From Peptoniphilus duerdenii ATCC BAA-1640 (GTDB lineage: Bacteria > Bacillota > Clostridia > Tissierellales > Peptoniphilaceae), in contig NZ_GL397071.1 of the NCBI RefSeq assembly GCF_000146345.1, positions 1,151,948 to 1,215,947 on the forward strand: 64,000 bases of DNA, in the 5' to 3' direction. Shown here in pieces: positions 51,035 through 60,787 of this stretch (its first letter is position 1; each line of letters starts with the position of its first letter). The notes beneath the pieces were generated by a model. The model was not told where the DNA came from and made no database searches. It saw nothing but the letters and a program-made list of their open reading frames with translations. The position numbers and the translations under genes are program-made.

Positions 51035-51525
51035 TCTGTGATAATTGTAAAAAAAGAGAATCGGTTATTTCTTTTACAAAGGTAGAGAACAACGAAGTGA
51101 CTGAGATCCATCTCTGCAAGGAATGCGCAGCGAAGAAATTCAAAGGCAATTTCCTTATGATTGATGGGTTTAAGGATTTGTTTAAAGAAATATTTAATGT
51201 TGAAGAAGAAACTATAGATGAAGAAAAGACCTGCAGATTTTGCGGAAGAAAGATAAGAGAAGTGCTTAAGACTTCTGATCTTGGATGCATCCATTGCTAC
51301 GATGAATTTAGAGACGAAATAAATAATTTCTTACAAAACTATCAGCTTTCATCTGTGCACAAGGGTAAGATTCCAGTTTCTAGTCCAACGGATTTAAAAG
51401 TTGGCAGAAAGATTCTTGATTTAAAAGATAAGTTGCAAGAGGCTCTAATACTTGAAAATTATGAAGAGGCAGCGATCTTAAGAGATGAAATAAAAGATTT
51501 GGAAGTGAAGAATGATACTTTATAA
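51031..51525 (+). CDS. mcsA: McsA, zinc-binding activator protein with UVR motif
   Basis: 164 residues. Two zinc knuckle regions, CDNCKKRE...HLCKECAAKKF and CRFCGRK...GCIHCYDEF, then a C-terminal UVR motif (LKDKLQEALILENYEEAAILRDEIKDLE). In Bacillus it activates the McsB arginine kinase and links it to ClpC. ATGA overlap with ctsR. Confidence 0.93.
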   Translation: MICDNCKKRESVISFTKVENNEVTEIHLCKECAAKKFKGNFLMIDGFKDLFKEIFNVEEETIDEEKTCRFCGRKIREVLKTSDLGCIHCYDEFRDEINNFLQNYQLSSVHKGKIPVSSPTDLKVGRKILDLKDKLQEALILENYEEAAILRDEIKDLEVKNDTL

Positions 51526-52468
51526 TGCAATTAGGATTCACAGAAATGTAGAAGGTAAAAACTTCACATCCACAATAGATAACTTAGATGCAACAGAACT
51601 TGCAAATAAAATTGCAGAATCTCTCCCAAGCTTTCGTCATAAGAGACTAAAAGAACTTACAACCTATGAGCTACTAAAACTAAAGGAAGAGTTTACCACG
51701 AGTCCAAATCTTCTAAATCATGGAGAGTTCTCTTCCTATCTTGAAGATGAAGATATAAAGATTTTTCTAATGGGAGAAGATCACATGGTCATAACCACCA
51801 TGGGCAAGGAAAATTTGCTAGAAGGATATAGAAAACTATCCAGACTTGACGATGAAATATCTTCAAAGATTAACTATGCTTTCGATAAGGATTTTGGATA
51901 TCTTACTACAGATCCTTCAATTGTAGGTACAGGGCTCCAAGCCTTTGTAGTGATTTCACTTCCTGCGACAAAGTATTTTGGAATAAAAAATATTTCCAAA
52001 TCCATAAACAGGATGGGATATAGACTGGAACCATTTAAAGTAAATAATTCTAGTTTAAATAATATTTTTGTACTAAAAAATATGGTCACTATCGGCGAAT
52101 CGGAGCTAACTATAATAAATAAAATTACAAGTATTTCAAAAGAAATAGAAAGAATTGAATTAGATAATAGAAAAAAACTCTATCTCGATGACATTGCTGT
52201 TTTAGAAGACATGGTGAACAGGTCCTATGGAATACTTCGAAACGCAAGAATTTTGAAATTAGATGAGATGATAGATAATTTAACTATTTTAGATTTGGGA
52301 GTATCTCTCTCAATTATAAAAAAGAATGGAAATAGAAATTTAATAAAAAGCATAGATTCACTTACAAATGGAGCAATTCAACACGACAGAAAACAGATTT
52401 TAGATGGCAAATCACTAGATATTGTAAGGGCGAATCTAGTTAGAAAAATGATGAAGGAGGAATTTTAG
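51512..52468 (+). CDS. mcsB: McsB-like protein, predicted pseudokinase
   Basis: 318 residues versus ~355 for active McsB. The fold is clear (NAIRIHRN for SSRIRLARN; YAFDKDFGYLTTDPSIVGTGLQA; SYGILRNARIL; LGVSLSIIK; and a C-terminal phosphoarginine-binding-type helix, DIVRANLVRKMM). The catalytic residues are lost. The ATP-contacting Arg of SSRIR is Ala, NEEDHIR reads GEDHMV, the reactive Cys is Asp134 and the Arg of GTGLRA is Gln143. The RGxYGE loop with the catalytic Glu is absent. Probably kept as an adaptor between McsA, CtsR and ClpC rather than as an arginine kinase. Overlaps mcsA by 14 bases. Confidence 0.88.
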   Translation: MILYNAIRIHRNVEGKNFTSTIDNLDATELANKIAESLPSFRHKRLKELTTYELLKLKEEFTTSPNLLNHGEFSSYLEDEDIKIFLMGEDHMVITTMGKENLLEGYRKLSRLDDEISSKINYAFDKDFGYLTTDPSIVGTGLQAFVVISLPATKYFGIKNISKSINRMGYRLEPFKVNNSSLNNIFVLKNMVTIGESELTIINKITSISKEIERIELDNRKKLYLDDIAVLEDMVNRSYGILRNARILKLDEMIDNLTILDLGVSLSIIKKNGNRNLIKSIDSLTNGAIQHDRKQILDGKSLDIVRANLVRKMMKEEF

Positions 52469-54927
52469 TGGCGATTTTTGATAATTTTTCAGAACCGGCA
52501 AAAAGGGCGATGCTACTTGCTCAAAGAGAAGCAAGGATAAGCGGCCAATCATATATAGGCTCGGAACACTTGTTACTTGGAATTATAAAAGAAACTTCTG
52601 GAGCTGGATCTAGTATTCTTTACCAAGTTGGAATCACCTATGATCTTGCGAAACAAGAACTAGATTCTATAGTTTCAGCCAACTCTTCAGGAGAAAATCT
52701 AGGACCACTTAACTATACACCTAGAACGAAAAGAATAATTGACCTATCCTACGAGGCAGCAAGGGTTATGAACTCAAAACTTGTAGGTACAGAACATATT
52801 CTTCTTGCTATTTTAAAAGAAGGACAGGGAATAGCTGTCATGATTTTGAGAAATCTTGGCATAGATACAGAATCTCTCGAAGCATCTATTATGAGAGCAC
52901 TAAATGGAAACCCAAACCAAGGCAAGAAAGAAAATAAAAAAGAAGATTCTCCAGTTGGAGAGTGGACCATTGACCTAAACGAAAGGGCGAAGGAAGGAAA
53001 AATCGATCCAATCATAGGAAGGGCAGAAGAAATCGAAAGAATTATCCAAGTTCTTCTTAGAAGAAAGAAAAATAATCCTGTTCTAATCGGTGATCCAGGA
53101 GTAGGCAAGACAGCAATAGTAGAAGGTCTAGCAGCGAGAATCGTCGAAGGAGAAGTGCCTGATGTCATAAAGGACAAGAGAATTTTGACTTTGGATGTAA
53201 GCTCATTAATAGCAGGGGCTAAGTATAGAGGAGACTTTGAAGAGAGACTTAGGACCGTAATCGAAGAAGCGACAAGAGATAGCAGCATAATTTTATTTAT
53301 TGATGAGATGCATGTCATCATGGGAGCTGGCGGAGCAGAAGGAGCAATGGATGCATCCAATATTCTAAAACCTGCATTGGCAAGGGGAGAAATTAGAATA
53401 ATCGGTGCAACAACCACCAAGGAATATAGAAAGCACATAGAAAAAGACCCAGCCTTCGAAAGAAGACTTGTGGCGATAAATGTAAAAGAACCGACAGAAG
53501 AAGAATCCATAGAGATTATAAAAGGTTTAAAGGCTGCCTATGAAGATCATCATATGGTAAATATTTCTGACGAAATTATAAAATCTGCGGTAGTTTTATC
53601 CAACAGATATATAAACGACAGATATCTCCCTGATAAAGCCATAGATCTAATCGATGAAGCTGCATCTAAGGTGAGAATAAAAAATATAAAGACTCCAAGA
53701 TTCGTTAAAACTTTTGAAGAAAAGTTGGAGGACATAGAAGCGGAAAAGGCAAAGGCAATCTACGAACAGGACTATGAAAAGGCTGCAAGGCTAAGAGACG
53801 AAGAATCCTCAATAAGAGAATCCTTTGAGCTTAAGAAAGAAGAATATAAAAACAATAGAGAAAAACCAGATGTTCCAGTAGAAATCATAGAAGAAATAGT
53901 TTCTTCCTGGTCTGGAGTTCCAGTTACAAAACTAACTACAGAAGAAAACACAAAACTAAGAGAGTTGGATAATAATCTTAGAAGATCTGTAAAGGGACAA
54001 GATGAGGCAATCATAAGCCTATCCAAAGCAATTAAAAGAGCAAGAGTTGGACTAAAAGATAAAAATAGACCGATAGGATCATTTATCTTTGTAGGACCAA
54101 CTGGAGTTGGTAAGACCTATCTATCCAAGAAGCTCGCAGAAGAAGTATTTGGAAATGAATCCAACATGATTCGTATCGACATGTCAGAATACATGGAAAA
54201 ACATTCTGTAAGTAGACTCGTTGGATCACCTCCGGGATACGTTGGTCACGAAGAAGGTGGACAACTAACAGAAATCGTAAGAAGCAATCCATACTCTGTA
54301 ATACTCTTCGATGAAATTGAAAAGGCTCATCCAGATGTGTTTAACATTCTCTTACAAATTTTGGACGATGGAATTTTGACCGATTCTCAAGGAAGGACAG
54401 TTTCATTTAAAGATACAATCATCATCATGACTTCAAACGCAGGTGCAACTCTTCTTAAGAATAAATCAAGTCTTGGATTTGGAACTAGCACCAAAGCAAG
54501 AGAAGAAACAGAATACGAAAAGATGAAAAATATTATAAATGAAGAACTAAAGAAGACCTTTAGACCAGAATTTTTGAACAGGGTTGACGATATAATCGTG
54601 TTTAAAGAATTGGGCAAGCCAGAAATCAAGGACATCGTAAGAATTATGCTCGATGAACTTAAAGAGAGGGTAAAGGATCTAGAACTTGATCTTAAATTTA
54701 CAGAAGACGTTGTAAATTATATTTCTGAAGTTGGTTTCGATAAAGAATATGGAGCAAGACCAATTGCAAGATCTATAAGAACCAATATCGAAGACGTGCT
54801 TGCGGATAAATTTGTAAATGGAGAGATCGAAAGAGGAGATTCTGTAACCGTTTATAAGAATGGAGAAACCCTTGTAATTCGCAGGAATAAAATTAAAAAT
54901 AAGGTAGTAGAAAATGTACAAGTGTAG
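52468..54927 (+). CDS. clpC: ATP-dependent Clp protease ATP-binding subunit ClpC
   Basis: 819 residues. GTG start with AAGGAGG. Clp_N repeats (ARISGQSYIGSEHLLLGIIK), D1 (GDPGVGKTAIVEG, ILFIDEMHVIMGAG), a middle domain containing a UVR motif (IYEQDYEKAARLRDEE), and D2 with GPTGVGKTYL, ILFDEIEKAHP, MTSNAGA and FRPEFLNRVDD. Unfolds substrates for ClpP. All motor residues are intact, in contrast to the divergent relative upstream. Confidence 0.95.
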   Translation: MAIFDNFSEPAKRAMLLAQREARISGQSYIGSEHLLLGIIKETSGAGSSILYQVGITYDLAKQELDSIVSANSSGENLGPLNYTPRTKRIIDLSYEAARVMNSKLVGTEHILLAILKEGQGIAVMILRNLGIDTESLEASIMRALNGNPNQGKKENKKEDSPVGEWTIDLNERAKEGKIDPIIGRAEEIERIIQVLLRRKKNNPVLIGDPGVGKTAIVEGLAARIVEGEVPDVIKDKRILTLDVSSLIAGAKYRGDFEERLRTVIEEATRDSSIILFIDEMHVIMGAGGAEGAMDASNILKPALARGEIRIIGATTTKEYRKHIEKDPAFERRLVAINVKEPTEEESIEIIKGLKAAYEDHHMVNISDEIIKSAVVLSNRYINDRYLPDKAIDLIDEAASKVRIKNIKTPRFVKTFEEKLEDIEAEKAKAIYEQDYEKAARLRDEESSIRESFELKKEEYKNNREKPDVPVEIIEEIVSSWSGVPVTKLTTEENTKLRELDNNLRRSVKGQDEAIISLSKAIKRARVGLKDKNRPIGSFIFVGPTGVGKTYLSKKLAEEVFGNESNMIRIDMSEYMEKHSVSRLVGSPPGYVGHEEGGQLTEIVRSNPYSVILFDEIEKAHPDVFNILLQILDDGILTDSQGRTVSFKDTIIIMTSNAGATLLKNKSSLGFGTSTKAREETEYEKMKNIINEELKKTFRPEFLNRVDDIIVFKELGKPEIKDIVRIMLDELKERVKDLELDLKFTEDVVNYISEVGFDKEYGARPIARSIRTNIEDVLADKFVNGEIERGDSVTVYKNGETLVIRRNKIKNKVVENVQV

Positions 54928-56263
54928 TGAATGTGGATATACTTCTCCTGGATTTTTAGGAAAATGTCCTGAGTGCGGTGCCTGGGGCTCAATGGAAGAG
55001 ACCAAGGAGGAGAAGAAAACAAAATCCGTATCAAAGACAGAAATCTTTAAATCCAAAGGCTCAAAACCTTTAAAAGATGTGGAAGCATTAGAAGGCGAGA
55101 GAATCCTCACGGGAGTTTCTGAGTTTGATAGAGTAATGGGCGGGGGAATTTTAAAAGATTCCCTCACCATTTTAACTGCAAGACCAGGAGCAGGTAAGTC
55201 AACCCTTCTTCTTCAAGTTTCAAATATATTGGCCTCAAAAGGAAAAAAAGTGCTCTACGCATCTGGAGAAGAATCTGCAAGTCAAATAAGACAGAGGGCG
55301 AAGAGAATCGTAGAAAATATTTCTGATAATCTCTTTGTAATCTCAACTAATAACCTTGTGGATGTGCTAGATGAAGTGGAGAGTTTGGACTGCGACTTTG
55401 TAATCGTCGATTCAATACAGACTTTTATCATCCCAAATATCGAATCGAGGGCAGGTTCACCGACACAGATAATGGAATCAATTCACATGCTAATGAATAT
55501 GGCGAAGAACGAAAGTAGACCAAGGGCAGTCTTTATAGTCGGACAGATGACGAAGGAAGATTCACTTGCGGGAGTGAGATCTCTAGAACACGCGGTGGAC
55601 ACAGTGCTTTTATTATCAGGAGAAACCTATGAAGAGTTAAGGATACTTTCCACAACTAAGAATAGATATGGAAGCACAGGAGAGATGGGATTTTTCAAAA
55701 TGGATGAAAAAGGTCTCACCTCTATCGACAATCCTTCAGAATACTTCATGACAGAAAGAGATAATGGAAGAAATGTTCCAGGTTCAGCACTATCTGTAAC
55801 GAGGGAAGGTACAAGACCAATCATACTAGAAGTAGAATCATTGGTATCAAAATCATTTATGCCATATCCGTCAAGAGTTTCAGAACATCTTAGAAAGGAA
55901 CAACTTTTTACACTAATATCAATCCTTGAAGAGAGAGGGGAAGTTCCAATGATGGATAAAAACGTGGTTGTTAAAACTACTGGAGGGATAAAACTTCAAG
56001 ATACCGCATCCAATTTATCGGTTATTGTAAGCATCTATTCAAGTCTTGTAGGTAAGCCAGTAAAAGCATCAAGCGTTTTTATTGCAGACGTAGGACTTAC
56101 TGGAGAACTAAAAGTTTGTCCGTCCATAGATGTAAGAATCTCCGAAGCAAGACGCATGGGCTTTAAACATATTTACGTTCCGAAAAATATTAAACAAGAA
56201 TCGAAAGATTTAGTAAAATTAAATCACATAATGGAAGTTTTGAAACATTCAATAGAAGAGTAA
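54914..56263 (+). CDS. radA: DNA repair protein RadA (Sms)
   Basis: 449 residues. N-terminal zinc finger YKCSECGYTSPGFLGKCPECG, RecA-like core with Walker A ARPGAGKST, the RadA-specific KNRYGSTGEMGFF, and a C-terminal Lon-protease-like domain (VADVGLTGELKVCPSID). It drives branch migration in recombination. Overlaps clpC by 14 bases, the classic clpC-radA arrangement. Confidence 0.95.
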   Translation: MYKCSECGYTSPGFLGKCPECGAWGSMEETKEEKKTKSVSKTEIFKSKGSKPLKDVEALEGERILTGVSEFDRVMGGGILKDSLTILTARPGAGKSTLLLQVSNILASKGKKVLYASGEESASQIRQRAKRIVENISDNLFVISTNNLVDVLDEVESLDCDFVIVDSIQTFIIPNIESRAGSPTQIMESIHMLMNMAKNESRPRAVFIVGQMTKEDSLAGVRSLEHAVDTVLLLSGETYEELRILSTTKNRYGSTGEMGFFKMDEKGLTSIDNPSEYFMTERDNGRNVPGSALSVTREGTRPIILEVESLVSKSFMPYPSRVSEHLRKEQLFTLISILEERGEVPMMDKNVVVKTTGGIKLQDTASNLSVIVSIYSSLVGKPVKASSVFIADVGLTGELKVCPSIDVRISEARRMGFKHIYVPKNIKQESKDLVKLNHIMEVLKHSIEE

Positions 56264-56288
56264 CCAAGGGCAACCTTGGTTTTTATAT
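56262..56288 (+). terminator. hairpin terminator of the ctsR-radA operon
   Basis: AACCAAGG-GCAA-CCTTGGTT followed by TTTA. The ~210 bases after it are very A/T-rich without an obvious gene. Confidence 0.75.
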
Positions 56289-56501
56289 TGCAATTAAAAT
56301 TTCTTTAAAATTTCTTAATTAGTAGGGTACTTTCAATATGTTATAATGAAATTATAAGAAGTATGAGCTTTGCAAAAAAATATTTAAACAATCTTTAGAA
56401 GAAATCTAAAAAATTATTGAGTTTGAATAATTATTCTAATATTATTAACTTTATTTTCATATATTTATGCTAAAGTAGTACCATACTTATAGGAGAAGAT
56501 T

Positions 56502-57128
56502 ATGTTTAAAAAAATTTTTAATTTATCAAATAAAAAATCAAATACACTTATAACCATAGATAGACAATACGGATCCAAGGGCGATTTAATTGCCCAGAAG
56601 CTTGCAACTAGACTTGAAGCAGAATATTTTGATGAAAATATAATTGAGCTTAAGACTTTGGAAACTCAGGTAGATTTAAGTTCTGTGTCCAAGGATGATT
56701 CATTTTTAAAAGGAACTGTCTATGATCTATATAGGGAGAATGATTCCTATTCAGAAGAAGATATGATGATCTCTGACGCAAGATTTTTGGCAGAGGCTAA
56801 AACCATAAGAGATATTGCAAAGAGCAGAAATGCTATTATCCTAGGCAAGTGCGCAGGATATGTACTTAGAGATTACAAACCACTTAATATATTTATAGCG
56901 GCAGACTTTGAGGATAGAGTAAAAAATATTATGGATCAGATGAGCTATGATGAAGAAAGGGCCACTAGTAAGATAAAGAAGATGGATATGAGGCGTATTA
57001 ATCACTACGAAAGATTTACAAAGGGCAACTTTGGACAAGCATCAGAATATGACTTCACAATCAACACCTCTAAGTTTTCTGTGGATGAAATAGTAAACAT
57101 AATCATAAGTCTAAAAAATAATTATTAA
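56502..57128 (+). CDS. cytidylate kinase-like family protein
   Basis: 208 residues. TLITIDRQYGSKGDLIAQKLA matches the nucleotide-binding opening of the Cytidylate_kin2 family (GSxG loop instead of a canonical P-loop). The rest is helical: RNAIILGKCAGYVLRD and RVKNIMDQMSYDEERATSKIKKMDMRR are typical of the family's lid region. Substrate not known; true CMP kinase is a separate gene in most genomes. Monocistronic, ending at the hairpin at 57158-57192. Confidence 0.82.
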   Translation: MFKKIFNLSNKKSNTLITIDRQYGSKGDLIAQKLATRLEAEYFDENIIELKTLETQVDLSSVSKDDSFLKGTVYDLYRENDSYSEEDMMISDARFLAEAKTIRDIAKSRNAIILGKCAGYVLRDYKPLNIFIAADFEDRVKNIMDQMSYDEERATSKIKKMDMRRINHYERFTKGNFGQASEYDFTINTSKFSVDEIVNIIISLKNNY

Positions 57129-57157
57129 ATAGATTAGAAATATAATTTCTGAATAAA

Positions 57158-57192
57158 TAAAAAATCCCCTTAAAATAATAAGGGGATTTTCT
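57158..57192. terminator. bidirectional terminator
   Basis: AAAATCCCCTT-AAAATAAT-AAGGGGATTTT between convergent genes. Confidence 0.8.
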
Positions 57193-57233
57193 TGTTTTAA
57201 AACTTTAAAAAATATTAAATTATAATTAAAAAT

Positions 57234-57764
57234 TTAATTTTTAGCTTTTAAAAATTTTTCAAATTTTGGGTAGATGATTGCTAGTACTGCACATGTAAGC
57301 ACTAGTTCTGGACCCATGTAGGTTACGTTGTAGATGAATGAATAATAGTATGGATTCATTCCTTCTGGTGCGTAGATATACCAAACGAACGCTCCTGAGA
57401 TAAATACAGAAATAAATCTTAAGAAAATTGCAAGAGCAGCACCCATTGTGGCTTTTACTCTATCTCCTCTTATAGCACCTGCGAATCCTAAAACTCCAAA
57501 TCCAACTAAGTAATCAAAGATTATAGATAGTGGATGTAGAGAAAATCCTCCACTTAGTAAGAATTTTAGAACTCCAAAAGTTGTACTTGCTAGAAGTCCG
57601 TTCTTAAATCCCCATTTTTGTGAATAGAGAATAAGCGGTAACATTGCAAGTGCGGTAACTGAACCGCCTTGTGGCATCCTCCAGATTTTAATATAATCTA
57701 GAACGATACTTAGTGCGATGAAGATTCCACCTTCAACGATTCTTAATAAATTTGATCTTTTCAT
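57234..57764 (-). CDS. thiT: thiamine ECF transporter S component ThiT
   Basis: 176 residues, about six membrane helices. The signature IWRMPQGGSVTALAMLPLI, with the Gly and Thr residues that line the thiamine pocket, and YNVTYMGPELVLTC near the C terminus are typical of ThiT. Works with the shared ECF module (EcfA1/A2/T), not encoded here. A TPP riboswitch directly precedes it, which confirms the substrate class. Confidence 0.95.
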   Translation of the reverse strand: MKRSNLLRIVEGGIFIALSIVLDYIKIWRMPQGGSVTALAMLPLILYSQKWGFKNGLLASTTFGVLKFLLSGGFSLHPLSIIFDYLVGFGVLGFAGAIRGDRVKATMGAALAIFLRFISVFISGAFVWYIYAPEGMNPYYYSFIYNVTYMGPELVLTCAVLAIIYPKFEKFLKAKN

Positions 57765-57767
57765 TTT

Positions 57768-57866
57768 TCCTCCTCTTATTAAGAGGGGACCTGTTCGCTA
57801 CGCCGGCATTACCCGGATCAGCTCTAGGGTCGGAATTAAATCCCTCTCAGCGATGGCTCCCCTTAA
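57768..57866 (-). ncRNA. TPP riboswitch controlling thiT
   Basis: On the minus strand: GGGGAGCCATCGCTGAGAGGG, then GCTGATCCGGGTAATGCCGGCGTAGCGA, the two conserved THI-element halves (CTGAGA and the CTGATC...GGCGTAG block). Immediately after, CCTCTTA-A-TAAGAGG can pair and overlaps the GAGGAGG ribosome site of thiT (57768-57776). There is no terminator, so control is probably at translation. Confidence 0.92.
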
Positions 57867-57873
57867 AATATAT

Positions 57874-58116
57874 TTAATACTCACTTATGGAATAGAAATG
57901 TTCTCCATCTCCATCCATAAAAGTAGGTATTCCAATTTTATTATTTTTTTTGATCTCATCGAAATATGGATCAGAATCTCTATATTTTAAAAATTCTTTT
58001 AAATTTTTCATAGAGCTTGTAATATCTACAATTCTAACTTCTTCATTTAGTTTCTTTGCGTACTCAACTGCAGGTGGGCAATGAGGGCAAAGGCTTGAGA
58101 TAAAAAGTGTCTTCAT
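57874..58116 (-). CDS. glutaredoxin/thioredoxin-like small protein
   Basis: 80 residues. Redox-active CPHC near residue 10 (MKTLFISSLCPHCPPAVEY), a thioredoxin-fold strand with NKIGIPTFMDGDGE carrying the cis-Pro, and a short C-terminal helix. Likely reduces a disulfide or glutathione-type mixed disulfide; the physiological partner is unknown. Precedes the TPP riboswitch and thiT on the same strand. Confidence 0.8.
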   Translation of the reverse strand: MKTLFISSLCPHCPPAVEYAKKLNEEVRIVDITSSMKNLKEFLKYRDSDPYFDEIKKNNKIGIPTFMDGDGEHFYSISEY

Positions 58117-58344
58117 TTTACTTTCTCCTCTATATTTTGTAAGTGATAAAAAATATTAAATTTATTTCACTAATTTCTATAATAACACTAAAAATTATTT
58201 ATGTACAGTAGAGGGGTTTCATTTATAATCTTATAAATTTTGAAAAATAGCAGCTCATGTGTTAAAATAAAGACTTAGGTAATAATTACATAGATAATTT
58301 GAAAAATATTCACAGATGTGAAACTAATTATAAAGAGGTGACTG

Positions 58345-59340
58345 ATGAAGAAACTTATAAAAGTTTTCTTTGTTTTAGTAGTGCTGTCATTGTCAGGATT
58401 ACTAATATTTTTATATGCAACTAAGCCAGGAATTGCCAAGATAGGCGTGGATAAACTTAAAAGGCAGACGGAAGAAAAAGAAAAACAAAAAAATATTTTC
58501 GACAATAAAAAGAGGATAAACATACTCTTACTTGGTGCAACGAGCACTTCTACTCTTGCAAATCCAGAGTCAAAAGAGAGAGGTCAATCTGATACAATCA
58601 TGCTTATCTCTATTGACGCTATAGAAAATAAGGTACAAGTTTTATCAATACCTAGAGATTCATGGGTCAAGATAAAAGGTCATGGCGAGAGAAAAATAAA
58701 TGATGCATACGTACTTGGAGATGTTCCTCTAGCTGTAGATACTATCGAAAATTTACTTGATACATACATTGATCACTATGTGGTAGTTAAGTATGATATC
58801 ATCGAACAACTTGTAGATGCACTAGGTGGAGTGGATATCGAGTGGAATAGACCTGATTACAAGTACGAAGACAACTGGATCTATCCGCCTCTTAAGATTG
58901 ATTTAAAGAGAGGTACAAATCACTTAAATGGTAGAGAAACTGTTGCCTATTTAAGAGCAAGAAAGGCTTATAGGGATTCTGACCTTGGAAGAATAGATGC
59001 TCAACAAGGTTTCCTTATGCAAATATTCAAGGAGTTAAAATCTCCAAGCACCATTCTATTAGTTCCAAAACTTTTGGAAATGGCTGTTAACAATGTGGAA
59101 ACTGATTTAAGTTACGGTGATATTGCATATCTTGCAACCTGGGGACTTAAATTAAATAGCCCCGATATTAGAATGGATAAAATAACTGGTGACTTTGTTA
59201 AGAAGACTCAAAGCGGTGTTCAGGTAGATGTTATAGATCTATACAAGACCCAAGCAATTAAAAAACTTCACGAGTTTCCATTTAATTTTGTGATGCCTGA
59301 TAGGACACAAGAAATGGAAAGCATAACTGTAGGTAATTAA
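58345..59340 (+). CDS. LytR-CpsA-Psr (LCP) family protein
   Basis: 331 residues. N-terminal membrane anchor (~5-25), then the LCP domain: INILLLGATSTST, GQSDTIMLISIDAIENKVQVLSIPRDSWVKI (the Arg and Asp that bind polyprenyl diphosphate), KINDAYVLG, and YLRARKAYRDSDLGRIDAQQ. It transfers wall polymers such as teichoic acid or capsule onto peptidoglycan. Ribosome site GAGGTG. Not in an operon with polymer genes here. Confidence 0.92.
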   Translation: MKKLIKVFFVLVVLSLSGLLIFLYATKPGIAKIGVDKLKRQTEEKEKQKNIFDNKKRINILLLGATSTSTLANPESKERGQSDTIMLISIDAIENKVQVLSIPRDSWVKIKGHGERKINDAYVLGDVPLAVDTIENLLDTYIDHYVVVKYDIIEQLVDALGGVDIEWNRPDYKYEDNWIYPPLKIDLKRGTNHLNGRETVAYLRARKAYRDSDLGRIDAQQGFLMQIFKELKSPSTILLVPKLLEMAVNNVETDLSYGDIAYLATWGLKLNSPDIRMDKITGDFVKKTQSGVQVDVIDLYKTQAIKKLHEFPFNFVMPDRTQEMESITVGN

Positions 59341-59369
59341 ATTTAATATAAATATTTTTAAAATTTACC

Positions 59370-59398
59370 TTGACATTACTTTCTCTATGATGTAAACT
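59370..59398 (+). promoter_or_regulatory. sigma-A promoter of the pyr operon
   Basis: TTGACA (59370-59375), 17 bases, TAAACT (59393-59398). The short leader to the ATG at 59440 holds AGGAGG but no visible PyrR attenuator. Confidence 0.7.
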
Positions 59399-59439
59399 TC
59401 TTAAGAACAAAAAAGAAGATACATTTTAGGAGGATAATA

Positions 59440-60354
59440 ATGGTTAGGAATTTGATTGAACCTCGTGATTTCACAACTGAAGAGTTAAGTAGACTTTTTG
59501 ATCTGGCTGATGACATTATTTCAAACCCACGTAAGTACATGGATGTTTGTAAAGGATATGTCTTAGCCAGTCTTTTTTTTGAGCCTTCAACTAGAACCAG
59601 ACTTTCATTCGAAACTGCAATGAATAGACTCGGTGGTAGAGTAGTAGGTTTCTCAGATGCAAAAGTTTCTTCAACTTCAAAGGGAGAATCACTAGTAGAT
59701 ACTCTAAGAACTGTAGAAAACTACGCGGATATCTGTGCGATGAGACATCCTAAGGACGGGGCAGCACTACTTGCTACCAAGTACTTAAAAACTATGCCAA
59801 TTATAAACGCTGGAGATGGAGCCCATAACCATCCAACTCAAACTTTAACAGACTTACTTACTATAAGACATTATAAAGGAAGATTTGACAACTTAAAGAT
59901 AGGATTCTGCGGCGACTTAAAATTCGGTAGAACCATCCACTCACTTGTAAGGGCGATGAACAGATATGACAATGTAAAATTTGTATTCATAAGCCCAGAA
60001 GAATTAAAGATGCCTAAGATTTTTAAAAGTGAACTACCAGAAAATTCTTATACTGAAACAGATGACTTAGAAGGAAGCATAAAGGACCTAGACATCCTAT
60101 ACATGAGTAGAGTTCAAAAGGAAAGATTTGTTTCAGAAGAAGAATATGTAAGATTAAAAGATTTCTTCATACTTAACAAAGAAAAACTAGACCTAGCTAA
60201 GAAGGATATGATCGTTATGCATCCTCTACCAAGGGTAAATGAAATTTCATACGATGTAGATGATGATGAAAGAGCAGTATACTTCCAACAAGCAAAATTC
60301 GGAATGTACGTAAGAATGGCACTTATAATGACACTTCTAGGATTGGAGGCATAA
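59440..60354 (+). CDS. pyrB: aspartate carbamoyltransferase catalytic chain
   Basis: 304 residues. Carbamoyl-phosphate site [21 protein letters not shown] and the aspartate-side loop, together with [12 protein letters not shown] and [10 protein letters not shown]. First committed step of pyrimidine synthesis. Two bases later begins pyrI, so the enzyme is the regulated pyrB/pyrI holoenzyme type. Confidence 0.95.
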   Translation: MVRNLIEPRDFTTEELSRLFDLADDIISNPRKYMDVCKGYVLASLFFEPSTRTRLSFETAMNRLGGRVVGFSDAKVSSTSKGESLVDTLRTVENYADICAMRHPKDGAALLATKYLKTMPIINAGDGAHNHPTQTLTDLLTIRHYKGRFDNLKIGFCGDLKFGRTIHSLVRAMNRYDNVKFVFISPEELKMPKIFKSELPENSYTETDDLEGSIKDLDILYMSRVQKERFVSEEEYVRLKDFFILNKEKLDLAKKDMIVMHPLPRVNEISYDVDDDERAVYFQQAKFGMYVRMALIMTLLGLEA

Positions 60355-60355
60355 A

Positions 60356-60787
60356 ATGATAAATGTATCAAAGATTAAAAAAGGAATCGTACTAGACCAT
60401 ATAGTTGCAGGGGATGGAATCAAACTTTTCAACGCGCTTAAACTAAACGAAGTTGAAGACCCTGTAGTTCTTATGCAAGGAATAAGATCAACTTCCATGG
60501 GAAAGAAAGATCTTATAAAGATAGAAACAGATTTTAAACTTGACTTCACAGTACTAGGACTTATAGCACCACACACCACTGTAAACATTATCGAAGACGG
60601 AGCAAGGGTAGACAAGATTAGAATGGAACTTCCAGAAGAGGTAGAAGGAGTAATCCATTGCAAGAACCCTAGATGTATTACTAACGACCAAAAAGTAGAA
60701 GAACACAAATTCTACTTAGTTGACAGGGAAACCAAAGAGTACAGATGCGAATATTGTGACTCTATAACACAATTTGAAGAAATATGA
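60356..60787 (+). CDS. pyrI: aspartate carbamoyltransferase regulatory chain
   Basis: 143 residues. N-terminal allosteric nucleotide-binding domain (KIKKGIVLDHIVAGDGIKLF) and the C-terminal zinc domain with four Cys (CKNPRCI...YRCEYCDS) that contacts the catalytic chain. Allows feedback control by CTP/UTP and activation by ATP. Presence in a Firmicute is known among clostridia-like anaerobes but not bacilli. Confidence 0.95.
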   Translation: MINVSKIKKGIVLDHIVAGDGIKLFNALKLNEVEDPVVLMQGIRSTSMGKKDLIKIETDFKLDFTVLGLIAPHTTVNIIEDGARVDKIRMELPEEVEGVIHCKNPRCITNDQKVEEHKFYLVDRETKEYRCEYCDSITQFEEI

